A stretch of DNA of 64,000 nt from CAVSJR01 sp963728285 (GCA_963728285.1 CAVSJR010000003.1:434001-498000), one strand, 5' to 3'; shown: positions 43,936 through 52,929, counted from the stretch's first letter. The notes: generated from the letters alone by a model not told the origin. Program-made: numbers and translations.

Positions 43936-44814
43936 ATGGCGGCACGACCATCCGAGCACGCTGCGACACCGGGGGCCCTCGCTCCTGCGATGCTGTCCGC
44001 CCCGCTCCGCACGCTCCTGCTGATCACCGCGGCGATCTTCGCGGCGTTCGGAGCCGTGCTCTTCGTCGCGCCGACGTGGGCGGCGCCACGTTTTCCCTTC
44101 GAGGCGTCTCCGTTCGCGGTGATGACCGCCGGAAGCTGGTTCCTCGGCGGCGCGTTCCTCGCTTGGTGGTCGGTGCGCGATGCGCGATGGGCGGTCGTGT
44201 ATCCGGGCATCATCTACGTTGCGGCCCTGCCGATCCTCGAGACGGGCGTCCTCATCGCACACCTCGACGAGGTGGAGAGCTCGGTGGTGACGTGGTCCTA
44301 CGTGGCCGTCCTCGCGGTGGGGGTCGTGACCGCCGTCGCCGCCGGCGTCGAGGCGGTGCGTGCTCGAGCCGAGCACACGCAGCCGGTCGGTCGGCCCGTC
44401 GCCGTCTGGGCCCGCGTCCTCACGGCGCTGTTCCTCGCGTTCGACTTGCGCATCGCCATCCCGCTGCTCCTCGGCATCACGCGCGGCGGCCGCATCTGGC
44501 CCGGGGAGCTTCCGCTGCCGGTGGCGCGTTCGTTCGGCGCCTTCTACCTCGCGATCGCGATCGCGGTGCTGCCGCTCCTCGTCGCCAGGAGGACCGGCCC
44601 GATCCTGTGGCTGATGCCCGGCGCCATCTTCGGGGCGGTCGTGATCACGACGCCGGCGCTCGTCTATCTGGAGCTGTTCGACTTCGACCATGAGCCCGGC
44701 GGGCTCGTGTACATCGGGACCTACCTCGTCGTTCTCGTGGTGGCGAGCGTCGTGCTGGCGGTCAATCGGGGGAACGGGACCTCGGAGAGCTCTCGGCTTC
44801 ACGAGACCGTCTGA
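43936..44814 (+). CDS. Polytopic membrane protein of unknown function
   Basis: A 292-residue protein with about eight TMs: LRTLLLITAAIFAAFGAVLF, AVMTAGSWFLGGAFLAWWSV, AVVYPGIIYVAALPILETGV, a central one at SYVAVLAVGVVTAVAAGV, and a second half of similar plan (VLTALFLAFDLRIAIPLLLG, AFYLAIAIAVLPLL, WLMPGAIFGAVVITTPALVY, GTYLVVLVVASVVLAV). The halves look like an internal duplication. No transporter motif recognised. GGGAG is 9 nt before the ATG. Isolated between divergent or convergent neighbours. Confidence 0.75.
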   Translation: MAARPSEHAATPGALAPAMLSAPLRTLLLITAAIFAAFGAVLFVAPTWAAPRFPFEASPFAVMTAGSWFLGGAFLAWWSVRDARWAVVYPGIIYVAALPILETGVLIAHLDEVESSVVTWSYVAVLAVGVVTAVAAGVEAVRARAEHTQPVGRPVAVWARVLTALFLAFDLRIAIPLLLGITRGGRIWPGELPLPVARSFGAFYLAIAIAVLPLLVARRTGPILWLMPGAIFGAVVITTPALVYLELFDFDHEPGGLVYIGTYLVVLVVASVVLAVNRGNGTSESSRLHETV

Positions 44815-44959
44815 AGGTCGCCGCTCGCAGCGGGCGATGATCCATGCGCCCCCGGCCCACGCTCCAGATCCAGAAGCCTGCGCTTCCACCAGAGGCCGCC
44901 GCCGTAGCCGCCGAGCGAACGTCGGCGGCGGGACGCGATGAATGCCATCTCCGTGCGAG

Positions 44960-45610
44960 CTACGCCCATACCACGCGTCCAACCGTCTCGCGGACCTCGG
45001 GACGGAGGACGAGATCCCAATGATCGAGCGTCGGGAAGCTCGCGTGATGGCTCCCGTAGAACGCCGCGACCGCGCTCCCCCGCTCCTCGGGGAACTCGGC
45101 CCCGGAGACGAGCAGCGACGGACACGGCAGCCGCGGGACGGAGATGCCCCGCGCTCGCTCCGAGCGCGCGACGGCCGACTCCGGACGAGCCCGAACACCG
45201 GGCGGAAACGGGCCGTACACCTGCTCGGGATCGAACGTCCCCCGGCGAAGCGGAACCTCCGGGCGCAATCCTGCTACCTCAGCGGGTGGGCTCGGTTCGA
45301 GCAGCACGATCGCGTCTGGGCGGATCGTCTGCGCGGCCATCATGGCGACGAGTCCTCCCATGCTCCAGCCGACCAACACGAGCGGAGCCTCCGCCCCCTC
45401 CGCCGCACGCTCCACGCGTTGGGCATAGGCGCCCATCGTCGCTCGAGCCGGATCCAGCCCCTCCTGGAGGTCGGGAGCGTCGAACCGGGCCGGGGAGAAC
45501 CAGCCGAGCCAGTCCTCGAAGACCCACGGTCCGCTCCCGGACCCGTGAACCGCGAGCATCGTGCGAGGCGGCTCGACGAGGATCGGCCCGTTCTCGTCCA
45601 CGGACGTCAT
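44960..45610 (-). CDS. Alpha/beta hydrolase
   Basis: A 216-residue alpha/beta hydrolase. The oxyanion region TMLAVHGSGSGPWVFEDW is at the N-terminus, nucleophile elbow LVLVGWSMGGLVAMMAA near residue 80, an acidic residue candidate in LLVSGAEFPEE, and the catalytic His in FPTLDHWDLVLRPEV. Substrate unknown; esterase or lipase-like activity is expected. ATG overlaps the TauE stop (ATGA), so the two are cotranslated. Confidence 0.85.
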   Translation of the reverse strand: MTSVDENGPILVEPPRTMLAVHGSGSGPWVFEDWLGWFSPARFDAPDLQEGLDPARATMGAYAQRVERAAEGAEAPLVLVGWSMGGLVAMMAAQTIRPDAIVLLEPSPPAEVAGLRPEVPLRRGTFDPEQVYGPFPPGVRARPESAVARSERARGISVPRLPCPSLLVSGAEFPEERGSAVAAFYGSHHASFPTLDHWDLVLRPEVRETVGRVVWA

Positions 45611-46332
45611 CGGTCGGCCAGAGCACTGATCAGCGAAGCAGCTCCGCTCGCCGCGAGCATCAGGAGAACGACGTTGCGGAACCGGTCGGCCCTCGTTCGC
45701 GCGAAGAACCGCTCGCCGATGAGCCACCCGAGCGCGAGGCCGGGCAGGGCGGCGACGGCCACTCGGCCCGCGTCGAACGTCAGGTGCCCCGTCAGCCAGA
45801 AGCCGGCGAGGGCCACCAGCCCTTGGGCCGCGAAGGCTGCGGACAGCGTGCCTCGAAACTCGCCTGGAGACATGTCGGCCGAGTGAAACGCGATCACCAG
45901 CGGAGGGCCGTTGGTGCCGGTGCTGGTCGCCAGGGCGCCCGACAGCGCGCCGGCCGCCACCTCGGTCCCCCGTCCCGCGGGAACGGAGAGTCCGCGCCAC
46001 AGAGCGATCGCGATCAGCAAGACCGCGAGGCCGATCACCAACAGCAGACCTCGATCGCCGATCGTCGAGAGGACGTAGAGCCCGACCGGCATGCCCGCAA
46101 ACGCAGCGAGGGCGACGACCGCCACCGTCGCCCACCGAACGTTGCCGCGTTCGCGCAGCATGATCCCCCACGTCAGCAGGAGCCCGATGATCGCGGTGCC
46201 CACGACCGCCGCCTTCGGGCCCGCGAGCAGGGCGATGAGGGGCACGGCGATCAGCGAGAACCCGAATCCGGAGATCGCTTGCGCGGCTGCGGCCACGGCC
46301 GTCACCCCCGCGATGCCAAGGAAGGGAACCAC
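45607..46332 (-). CDS. TauE/SafE-family sulfite/organosulfur exporter-like permease
   Basis: A ~241-residue membrane protein with seven to eight TMs. It starts VVPFLGIAGVTAVAAAAQAI then GFGFSLIAVPLIALLAGPKAA, the TauE/SafE first repeat; the second repeat contains ALSGALATSTGTNGPPLVIAF. The family (PF01925 type) is linked to sulfite, taurine or sulfoacetate export and other anions; the actual substrate cannot be read. GTG 46332 was chosen because the TM begins right there and a TACGCT -10-like box (46340-46345) lies 7 nt upstream, implying a leaderless start. Confidence 0.82.
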   Translation of the reverse strand: MVPFLGIAGVTAVAAAAQAISGFGFSLIAVPLIALLAGPKAAVVGTAIIGLLLTWGIMLRERGNVRWATVAVVALAAFAGMPVGLYVLSTIGDRGLLLVIGLAVLLIAIALWRGLSVPAGRGTEVAAGALSGALATSTGTNGPPLVIAFHSADMSPGEFRGTLSAAFAAQGLVALAGFWLTGHLTFDAGRVAVAALPGLALGWLIGERFFARTRADRFRNVVLLMLAASGAASLISALADR

Positions 46333-46339
46333 CGACGGG

Positions 46340-46345
46340 AGCGTA
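46340..46345 (-). promoter_or_regulatory. -10-like TACGCT before the TauE gene
   Basis: TACGCT on the minus strand, 7 nt before GTG 46332. The divergent methyltransferase gene has TAGGAT at 46513-46518, 6 nt before its ATG. Confidence 0.4.
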
Positions 46346-46524
46346 CGTTCGCGCGATGGTCCCCTCAAGCTGGATCGCGACCGGCCGGGTGCGGTATGAA
46401 CACCTGTGCGAGGAAGCACGAGCTGGACGAGAAGAACGAAATGCTCCACGTTGCTCGCTGCGTGTCCACATCCGGGCATTCCACAGTTTGCCGCCGAGAC
46501 CTCCGGCCCGAGTAGGATCGGCGA

Positions 46525-47358
46525 ATGGCTGCGGACGGACCGGACTCCTCCGGCGGGCTCCCGCCCGTTCCGCGAACCGATTACGACCGAATGGCCCCCC
46601 GCTACGAGGCCGGTCGCAGTCTCCCGGACGAGCGGGATGCAGGCGTGGCGGGAGGCGCTGAGCACCTATCTCCCGCCCGCCCGACTCGATGCCCATCCTC
46701 GATCTCGGTTCGGGAACCGGCATCTGGACGAGGGCCCTCGCGCGATGGTTCAACGTCCGGGTGATCGGGGTGGAACCCTCCGAGGGCATGAGGGCGGTCG
46801 CCGAGGCGGCCGAGCCGCATCCACTCATCCGATACGTTCCGGGACGAGCCGAGGACATCCCTTTGGACGCTGGCTCGATGGGAGCGGCCATGCTCTCGAC
46901 CGTGATTCACCACGTCTCCGACGTCGACGCCGCCGTCCGTGAGCTCCACAGGGTGCTGACGCCCGGAGCCCCCGTCCTGCGTGCGAAGCGCCTTCTCGGA
47001 TCGCACCGAGGGCATCCCCTGGCTCCGCTACTTCCCCGATGCCCGCCCGCTGGCTGAGGCACGATGGCCACGCACGGACGACGTCGTCGGGGCGTTCGTT
47101 CGGGGTGGCTTCTCGTTCGCGGAGCTGCGATCGATCCCACAGGTCAGCGCATCGAACCTTCGGGAGTACGGCGAGCGCATTCGCACCCGTGCCGACTCGA
47201 CGCTCGACATGCTGGACGACGAAGCGTTCCGCCGGGGCATGGCCGCGTTGGAGCGGGACGCCGGCGAGGAGGGCGGGGACGACCCGGTCATCGTTCGCCT
47301 CGATCTCCTCGTACTTCGTCCGCGTCGCTGCGGGGCGACCGGCGCCGGCCGTCCCTGA
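46525..47358 (+). CDS. SAM-dependent methyltransferase (three frameshifts)
   Basis: Class I methyltransferase of the UbiE/type-11 group, about 278 residues when joined. Frame 1: RTDYDRMAPRYEAGRSLPDER. Frame 2: QAWREALSTYLPPARLDA. Frame 3: motif I PILDLGSGTGIWTRALARWF, VIGVEPSEGM, AMLSTVIHHVSDVDAAVRELHRVL. Frame 4: SAFSDRTEGIPWLRYFPDA to VIVRLDLLVLRPR. Breaks lie near 46635, 46690 and 46980. Because essential genes here show the same kind of breaks, I favour sequence error, but three in 830 bases also fits a real pseudogene. A TAGGAT box 6 nt before the ATG suggests a leaderless start. Confidence 0.7.
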
Positions 47359-47404
47359 GCGATCGCGAAAGCGCGCGCGTGGCATCCTCGGCGCACGCAG
47401 GACG

Positions 47405-48688
47405 CTAGGCCAGGAGATAGGCGATCGGGAGCCCGGCCATCGCCGCGAAGGCGAGGGACATCAGCGCCACCGAGAGCCGCCGCCCGGACCAGGCGCCGAC
47501 GACCGCCTCCGATCTCGAGAGGAGGATCATCAGCAGGATCAGCGGCGGGGCCGCCAATCCGTTCAGGATCGCGGCGAAGTAGAGGGATCGGACCGGGTCG
47601 ATCCCGACGAAGTTCAGGGCGAGTCCGATCGCCATGGCGCCTCCGATGACTCCGTAGAACATCGGCGCCCGCCGCAACGGCCTCTCAAGACCCTCCGCGC
47701 CTCCGAAGGTCTCCGACAACGCGTACGCCGTGGATCCGGCGAGGACGGGGACCGCCAGCGCACCCGTGCCGATGATGCCGGCCGCGAAGACGAGCTTGGC
47801 GATGCTCCCCGCGATCGGCTGGAGCGCTCGCGCCGCCTGATCCGCGGTTCGGATCGTGACGCCGCCGTGATCTCCGAGCGTGGCTCCCGTCGCGACCATG
47901 ATCGCCCACATGACGACGACGGCGGACGTCATCCCGGAGAGGACGTCGGTGCGCATGGCCATGATCGATCGCCGGTCGATCCCACCGGTGCCCGACGGGT
48001 GGCCGGGTTCCTCCTCAACCTCCTCGCTCGTCTGCCAGAAGAACAGATACGGAGAGATCGTGGTCCCGAGGATCGCGATGAGCGCGGCGATCTGGACCCG
48101 CGACCATGACACATGGGGGACGAACGTCGCCTTGAGGACCTCGGCCCAGTCCACGTCGATCACGAACAGCACGATCACGTACGCCAGGAGTGAGAGCGTG
48201 AGCCAGCGCAGCACGTGCGCGTAGCGTCGGTAGGGCATGGAGACCTCCAGGGCAAGGAGGCCCGACGTGATCGCGATGATCCCCGCGACGAACGGAAATC
48301 CGGGGACGATGAGCCCGACGGCGGCCGCCATGGCGCCGAGATCGGCGCCGATGTTGAAGACGTTGGCGATGGCGACGAGCGCTACGGCGCCGAGCAGCAC
48401 CCACCTGGGAAATCGCTCCTTGATGAGCGCGGCCAGTCCCTGCCCCGTGACGAGGCCGAGCCGTGCCGCGGCCTCCTGCATCGCCGCAGCGAGAGGCAAC
48501 GTGAACAGCGCAGTCCACAGCAACCCGAATCGGAACGAGGCCCCGATCTGCGAGTACGTCCCGATCCCCGATGGATCATCGTCGGCCGCGCCCGTGACGA
48601 TCCCGGGACCGAGATGGGAGAGGTAGCCGAACCCTCGAACCTTGCGCCGGCGCGGGTGGTGCCCCGCACGGCGTCGCCGGATTGCCAC
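47405..48688 (-). CDS. Nramp-related divalent metal transporter (non-canonical motifs)
   Basis: A 427-residue, 11-TM protein of the Nramp/SLC11 superfamily. TM1 has GIVTGAADDDPSGIGTYSQIG where canonical Nramps have DPGN; TM6 has LGTTISPYLFFWQTSEEV where canonical ones have the MPHN motif. The metal-coordinating Asn and Met are therefore replaced. This large Nramp-related subgroup is annotated as metal transporters, but ion selectivity may differ (related NRMTs carry Mg2+). A loop EEEPGHPSGTGGIDRRS follows TM6. Intact, ends 46 nt from the convergent methyltransferase. Confidence 0.85.
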   Translation of the reverse strand: MAIRRRRAGHHPRRRKVRGFGYLSHLGPGIVTGAADDDPSGIGTYSQIGASFRFGLLWTALFTLPLAAAMQEAAARLGLVTGQGLAALIKERFPRWVLLGAVALVAIANVFNIGADLGAMAAAVGLIVPGFPFVAGIIAITSGLLALEVSMPYRRYAHVLRWLTLSLLAYVIVLFVIDVDWAEVLKATFVPHVSWSRVQIAALIAILGTTISPYLFFWQTSEEVEEEPGHPSGTGGIDRRSIMAMRTDVLSGMTSAVVVMWAIMVATGATLGDHGGVTIRTADQAARALQPIAGSIAKLVFAAGIIGTGALAVPVLAGSTAYALSETFGGAEGLERPLRRAPMFYGVIGGAMAIGLALNFVGIDPVRSLYFAAILNGLAAPPLILLMILLSRSEAVVGAWSGRRLSVALMSLAFAAMAGLPIAYLLA

Positions 48689-48714
48689 CCGCGAATCCTA
48701 GTCCCAGGGGTGGA

Positions 48715-49653
48715 TCAGTCGAACAGGCTGCTGATGCTCTGCCTGGAGTAGATGCGGCGGATCGCCTCGCCGAACAGCGGAGCGACCGAGAGAACGCGCA
48801 CACTCCTCGGACGAGCGGCCGGCTCAACCGTGTCGGTGACGAAGAGCTCCTCGATCGGGCTCGCCTCGATGAGGGACTCGTCCGCGCCGCAGAACAGGCC
48901 GTGCGTCACGGCGGCGTAGATCGCCTGCGCCCCGCGATCCTGCAATGCATTCGCGGCCTCGACGAGCGTGCCTCCGGAGAGGATGAAGTCATCGACGAGC
49001 AGCGCCGTGCATCCCCGCACATCCCCCATCACGTTCAGCACGTCGGGGTGCTCGGAATGGTCGGTCCGCTCCTTGTCCGCGATCGCAAGGGGGGCGCCCA
49101 GCCGCCGGGCGAAGCGGCGAGCCTTCTTCACGAACCCCGCATCGGGCGACACCACGACGAGATTCGAGAGCCGCCTTCGGGCGATCTCGTTCGCCAACAC
49201 GGGGAGGGCGTAGAGGTCGTCGACGGGCACCTTGAAGAACCCCTGGACCTGCGGCGCGTGCAGGTCCATCGTGATCACCCGGTCGACGCCGGCTGCCTCG
49301 ATGGCGTCCGCGCAGACGCGCGCTCGGATGGAGACCCTCGGCTCGTCCTTCTTGTCGCCCTTGGCGTAGCTGAAGTACGGGATCAACGCAGTCACGGAGG
49401 CCGCGCTCGCCCTCTTGAAGGCGTCGATCCAGAACAGCAGCTCCATGAACTGATCGTTCGCCGGGAACACGGTGCCCTGCACCAGGAAGACCTCGCGGCC
49501 CCGAACGTTCTCCAGGACCCTCACGAACAGGTTCCCCTCGGAGAATCGGATCACCTCGCTCGGGGAGATCCGCAGGCCGAGGTAGGCCGCGATCTCGCCG
49601 GCGAGCTTCCCGCTGGCGGATCCGGCGAACAGGAGGAGGTCTTCATCCATCAT
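48715..49653 (-). CDS. prs: Ribose-phosphate pyrophosphokinase
   Basis: PRPP synthetase, about 312 residues. LLLFAGSASGKLAGEIAAYLG at the N-terminus, SEGNLFVRVLENVRGREVFLVQ, the flexible-loop region ALIPYFSYAKGDKKDEPR, RVITMDLHAPQVQGFF, VVVSPDAGFVKKARRFA, and the ribose-5-P/PRPP loop TALLVDDFILSGGTL. The loop reads KGDKKDEPRVSI where most Prs have QDRK-PRxPI, so this is a divergent (class II/III-like or archaeal-like) member, possibly a second copy. Start at the tandem ATGs (49653 or 49650); no clear ribosome-binding site. Confidence 0.87.
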   Translation of the reverse strand: MMDEDLLLFAGSASGKLAGEIAAYLGLRISPSEVIRFSEGNLFVRVLENVRGREVFLVQGTVFPANDQFMELLFWIDAFKRASAASVTALIPYFSYAKGDKKDEPRVSIRARVCADAIEAAGVDRVITMDLHAPQVQGFFKVPVDDLYALPVLANEIARRRLSNLVVVSPDAGFVKKARRFARRLGAPLAIADKERTDHSEHPDVLNVMGDVRGCTALLVDDFILSGGTLVEAANALQDRGAQAIYAAVTHGLFCGADESLIEASPIEELFVTDTVEPAARPRSVRVLSVAPLFGEAIRRIYSRQSISSLFD

Positions 49654-49933
49654 CTGCACGGCGAGCACACCCGCCTTCCGGTCATCCGGCCAAGCCCGCG
49701 AGCGCCGCGCGCCCCCGACGGTCCGTCCTCGAGGCAGGCTACCAACCCGCTCCAGCCCCCGACGCTCCGCCTCTGTTGTGAGTACCGAGAATTGGGCGCC
49801 CCTACCTCGGTGCGACCGGACCCGTCGTTCGGGCGCGACACCTGGGCTGAAGCTCGGCATTTCGCCGACTTGTGGGTCTAGCTTTTTTCCCCCGAAATGG
49901 AACAAAATAGCGCGTCTGAGGAGTCGACCCGAC

Positions 49934-50725
49934 ATGGATGCATCGAAGCTGGAGTTCACCGAGGGGGTCGACGTTCGGCCGACCGGACGCGGGCGGCGTC
50001 CGGCGCAACGGGTGGATGGTCCCGATCGTCCTCGGTGGTCGGGAGCGCCGACGGTGGTGCTTCTCGTTCTCGTCGTGGCGTTGGTGAGCGCGGGCGCCGT
50101 GTACGGCTGGCAGCATCCGAAGGTCACGAACTCCGGGAGAGAGCTCGCCGCGGTTCGCGGACAGCTGACGACGTCCAGCGGCCGGGTCGCCGCCTTGGAC
50201 GCGGAGATCGGCGCGCTGCGCGATGAGCTCACGTCGACGCAGCATCGTCTGGCCGCCACGAAGGACCGACTGCAGTCCTCGAGCGAGCACTCGGCGCGCC
50301 TCGGAACTCGGGTCGAGGATCTCCAAGGGCATCTCGCCGACGTGCAGGCGGACCTTCGGCTTGCACACGAGCAGAGCGTCGCCGCTCGCGAGGAGCTGGC
50401 CCGCATGGTCGGCGCTCCCCTCCCCGACGGCACCTACCGCGTACGGATGCTCGCCGCCCAGGTCGCGACCACGCCACCGCGCGTCCTCGTGTCGCAGCCC
50501 TTCATCGACGGCGAATGGCGACTGATCGCGGTCGTCCCCGGCACCGGCGTGTCGATCCTCCGGCCGGCGGCCGGGGATCGCACCATCGTGCCGCTCGGGA
50601 GGTTCGGAAAGATCCTGCGGCGGCCCGTGCTGCAACGAACGTCGCTCAAGACCTTCCCCTACGAGGTCGCGATCCTGAACGGACGGATCGCGAGCATCGT
50701 CCAGAAGCCTCCGTCCGCGGCCTAG
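49934..50725 (+). CDS. Membrane-anchored coiled-coil hypothetical protein
   Basis: 263 residues: an Arg-rich cytoplasmic N-terminus (~1-37), one TM (PTVVLLVLVVALVSAGAVYG), a long heptad-patterned coiled coil from about residue 68 to 155 (ELAAVRGQLTTSSGRVAALD onward, VEDLQGHLADVQADLRLAHEQ), and a C-terminal beta-rich domain (GEWRLIAVVPGTGVSIL, TFPYEVAILNGRIASI). Type II orientation is likely, with the coiled coil outside. Family not recognised. The ~280-bp gap to prs contains no other gene. Confidence 0.65.
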   Translation: MDASKLEFTEGVDVRPTGRGRRPAQRVDGPDRPRWSGAPTVVLLVLVVALVSAGAVYGWQHPKVTNSGRELAAVRGQLTTSSGRVAALDAEIGALRDELTSTQHRLAATKDRLQSSSEHSARLGTRVEDLQGHLADVQADLRLAHEQSVAAREELARMVGAPLPDGTYRVRMLAAQVATTPPRVLVSQPFIDGEWRLIAVVPGTGVSILRPAAGDRTIVPLGRFGKILRRPVLQRTSLKTFPYEVAILNGRIASIVQKPPSAA

Positions 50726-50777
50726 AGCCGCCGCCCTCAGCGGCTCGCCGCAGCAGCCGGAGGGTCCTAGGGACCGG

Positions 50778-51278
50778 TCATGCACCCCCCGCGGCGGCGG
50801 ATCCGACGATCCTGCACGTCTCATCGATGAACGACGCCACGGTCGTGGTGTGGTTGATATTCGTGGCCTTGTGCGGCCGGACCCACACGGCGTTCATCAC
50901 GAGCTTGTGGTCGGTCCTGGTGCCGTCCACCGGCGGAGGCGGCGGCTCGCCCTCCTCCCCCTGGACGAACAGGATCGGACGGCCATCCCTGCTCCTCCTC
51001 GTCTGCGAGTCGGAGCCGACGACCGTCCAGTCCCCGCTCCCATCCCTCGGACGCGCGTGCAGCTTCCACGTGACGCGGAACCGGCGCACGTCACGCCGTG
51101 ACTCCTCGATGAACACCTCGCCATCGAGGATCGCACGGGAGGGATCCGCATGCTGAGTGAGGCAGATCCCCTGGAACTCGGCGCTCACGCCCCTGATGCC
51201 CGCGTGATGCGCGAGCGCGGGCCCGCTCGTTCCCACGACGAGGATTCCAGCGATCATCGCCATCACCGGCTTTCGCAT
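50778..51278 (-). CDS. Secreted hypothetical protein
   Basis: 166 residues. A Sec signal peptide is clear: MRKPVMAMIAGILVVGTSGP then ALA-HHAG cleavage. Mature part has VSAEFQGICLTQHADPSRA, RRFRVTWKLHARPRDGSGDW and two Cys (in GICL and ETCRIV) that could form a disulfide. No known domain. AGAGGAAGGAAG lies just before the ATG. Confidence 0.65.
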   Translation of the reverse strand: MRKPVMAMIAGILVVGTSGPALAHHAGIRGVSAEFQGICLTQHADPSRAILDGEVFIEESRRDVRRFRVTWKLHARPRDGSGDWTVVGSDSQTRRSRDGRPILFVQGEEGEPPPPPVDGTRTDHKLVMNAVWVRPHKATNINHTTTVASFIDETCRIVGSAAAGGA

Positions 51279-51633
51279 GCTTCCTTCCTCTCAACGGGTC
51301 GGGCGGAGTGCTCGGTCGGCCCCTCCGTCCACGACATTCCCCCGAGGTGAACGACGTGATGAACGGCCGTACGGCTCATCGCCGCCGTCGGGAATCGTGC
51401 ATTCGACGGCCCGCGCGGCGCGCATCGACCTCATGCACTCGAACCTCTCGCGGGCATCGGGGAAGGGTGCTCTCAAAGAGAACGTAGCTGCGGCGTACGG
51501 GTGGGTCAAGTGCTGCGGTGCCGACCCGGCCATCCGCAAACGCGGGCCTCCGCTCCCTCCCCGAACTGCCTCGTTGTACGACCGAGCGTTGAGGCGTACG
51601 GTCCCCACCTGTCTGTTGTGGGGAAGGGGCGAC
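51279..51633. other. Gap between two small genes
   Basis: About 355 bases divergent between the secreted protein (minus) and the 68-residue gene (plus). No family-like protein, RNA gene or clear terminator is seen; it should hold both promoters. Confidence 0.4.
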
Positions 51634-51840
51634 GTGGATTCCGAGAGGACCCTGATCTTCGAGATCGTCGAGGAGAGCGTCACGAAAGAGGACGAGTGGA
51701 CCGTCCGGTTCGAGCAGTGGCCTCCCGCGGAGCCAGGCGAGCCGATCCTGGAGCTCACGCTCGAGATCATCGGTGAAACTCCCGGCGAGATCGGGCTTCG
51801 GGTGGGCAACCGCTACGCGATGAAGGATGTGCCCGAGTAG
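51634..51840 (+). CDS. Small hypothetical protein (68 aa)
   Basis: Acidic, beta-rich protein: RTLIFEIVEESVTKEDEWTV then ILELTLEIIGETPGEIGLRV and a C-terminal YAMKDVPE. The alternating hydrophobic pattern suggests a small beta-sandwich. GGAAGGGG 4 nt upstream supports GTG 51634. Similar short proteins of unknown function occur in actinobacteria; no role can be assigned. Confidence 0.5.
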   Translation: MDSERTLIFEIVEESVTKEDEWTVRFEQWPPAEPGEPILELTLEIIGETPGEIGLRVGNRYAMKDVPE

Positions 51841-51871
51841 AAGACAAGGGGTCGTCCGTGCGGCCGAGAAA

Positions 51872-51921
51872 GCCGGAACCCCGGCCTGCCTCGCGAGGCG
51901 AACGACCGGGGTGATTCCGGC
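51872..51921. terminator. Imperfect hairpin after the 68-aa gene
   Basis: GCCGGAACCCCGG (51872-51884) pairs with CCGGGG-TGA-TTCCGGC (51906-51921), a 13-bp stem with a 3-nt bulge; the loop holds a smaller CCTCGCGAGG palindrome. It is flanked by two direct copies of CGGCCGAGAA (51861-51870, 51929-51938). No T tract follows, so termination is tentative. Confidence 0.35.
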
Positions 51922-52146
51922 TGTGGTTCGGCCGAGAACGTCCGGTCGCGTAGAGACCGGTTCCTTCCAACCTAGCGACCCTCGGACCCAGCCGCACGGG
52001 GGCAAACGGGCGATTTTCCTCTCCACGAATGGCGTACGGAGGGCGAGCAGCGGACCCAGCTCGCTCGCGCGTTGTTCGAGGAGACAGCGTGAACGATGTG
52101 AACTAGCCGGAACGCGGTAGGCCGGCAGGACAGGCCATCATCGGGG

Positions 52147-52218
52147 TGGGCGCGGCAGGTTTTGAACCTGCGACCTCTTGCGTGTGAAGCAAGCGCTCTC
52201 CCACTGAGCTACGCGCCC
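52147..52218 (-). tRNA. tRNA-Val (anticodon CAC)
   Basis: Full 72-nt cloverleaf on the minus strand: acceptor GGGCGCG/CGCGCCC, D arm GCTC-AGTGGGA-GAGC, anticodon stem CTTGC/GCAAG with loop TTCACAC (anticodon CAC, reads GUG), T arm GCAGG-TTCAAAA-CCTGC, discriminator A. The 3' CCA is not encoded (sequence continues CCCC). It stands alone in a ~1.1-kb gene-poor region. Confidence 0.97.
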
Positions 52219-52659
52219 GCGGTTGCAGAGCCTAGCACCCCGGGACCTGCGAAGAGCGGACGCTCCCGACCTCGGGAAAGAGAGACGGCGGCGCGTGCCC
52301 GCGTCGCGCCGCCGTCATCGCCGAGCCTCACAGCTCGGACGTCCACCAGGTGAGTTTTCGCCGGATGGAAACCCATGAATACACCCCTTGGCCGAAGGGC
52401 GCAACCCCCCGTCCCACGCGTCACCGCCGCCGCTCGATCGATAACGGGCCGGAAAGGAAAGACGACCGGCGCGGGGGGCGCCGGCCGCCTTCCGATCGGG
52501 TGGTGCTGCGTTCATTCTGAGGGTGGAACAGCTGGGTCGAGGCTTGCGCGCCACCCCCGAATGCAGGGCCAGCCTAGTCCGCACGAGCTACAGCGTCATC
52601 GGTCTTTTGGCCTATCTCTGCGCAAGGCCTAGGTCGGTTGTCGGCGCGTCAACACGCGG

Positions 52660-52690
52660 AAACGGCCGGCCCCTGGGGAGCCGGCCGTTT
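52660..52690. terminator. Perfect 11-bp hairpin, AAACGGCCGGC / GCCGGCCGTTT
   Basis: Arms at 52660-52670 and 52680-52690 with a 9-nt loop (CCCTGGGGA). It ends in TTT on both strands, a typical factor-independent terminator shape. No annotated gene ends directly upstream on either strand, so it may end an unrecognised small transcript. Confidence 0.5.
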
Positions 52691-52923
52691 CGCCGGGGGC
52701 TCGGTGGGGCAGCGGGATCCGCTGCACGCCAAGTACGCAGCGAAGCGTAGCCCGAGTTTCCTATGTGGGACAAGCCCCTTGTCGCGGGCCCCGCCGTGGA
52801 GTGCCCGGCCGTTTCCTATGGGAGCAATGTCCAGGACGAAGATACTCGTGGCCATGGAGCGGCGAGAGCCACCCCTCTCCACCGTGAGCACGTCCTCGCG
52901 TGGGCGTAGGGAGGACCATCTCC

Positions 52924-52929
52924 TAGACT
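52924..52929 (+). promoter_or_regulatory. -10-like TAGACT before phosphoesterase 1
   Basis: TAGACT 8 nt before ATG 52938, identical hexamer and spacing to alaS; implies a leaderless mRNA. Confidence 0.45.

Noticed and set aside
43429..45198. A 589-codon open frame on the minus strand
   Set aside because: It runs antisense to the polytopic membrane protein gene and is rich in Arg/Gly/Asp with no family motifs; only its last 60 codons look like a gene.
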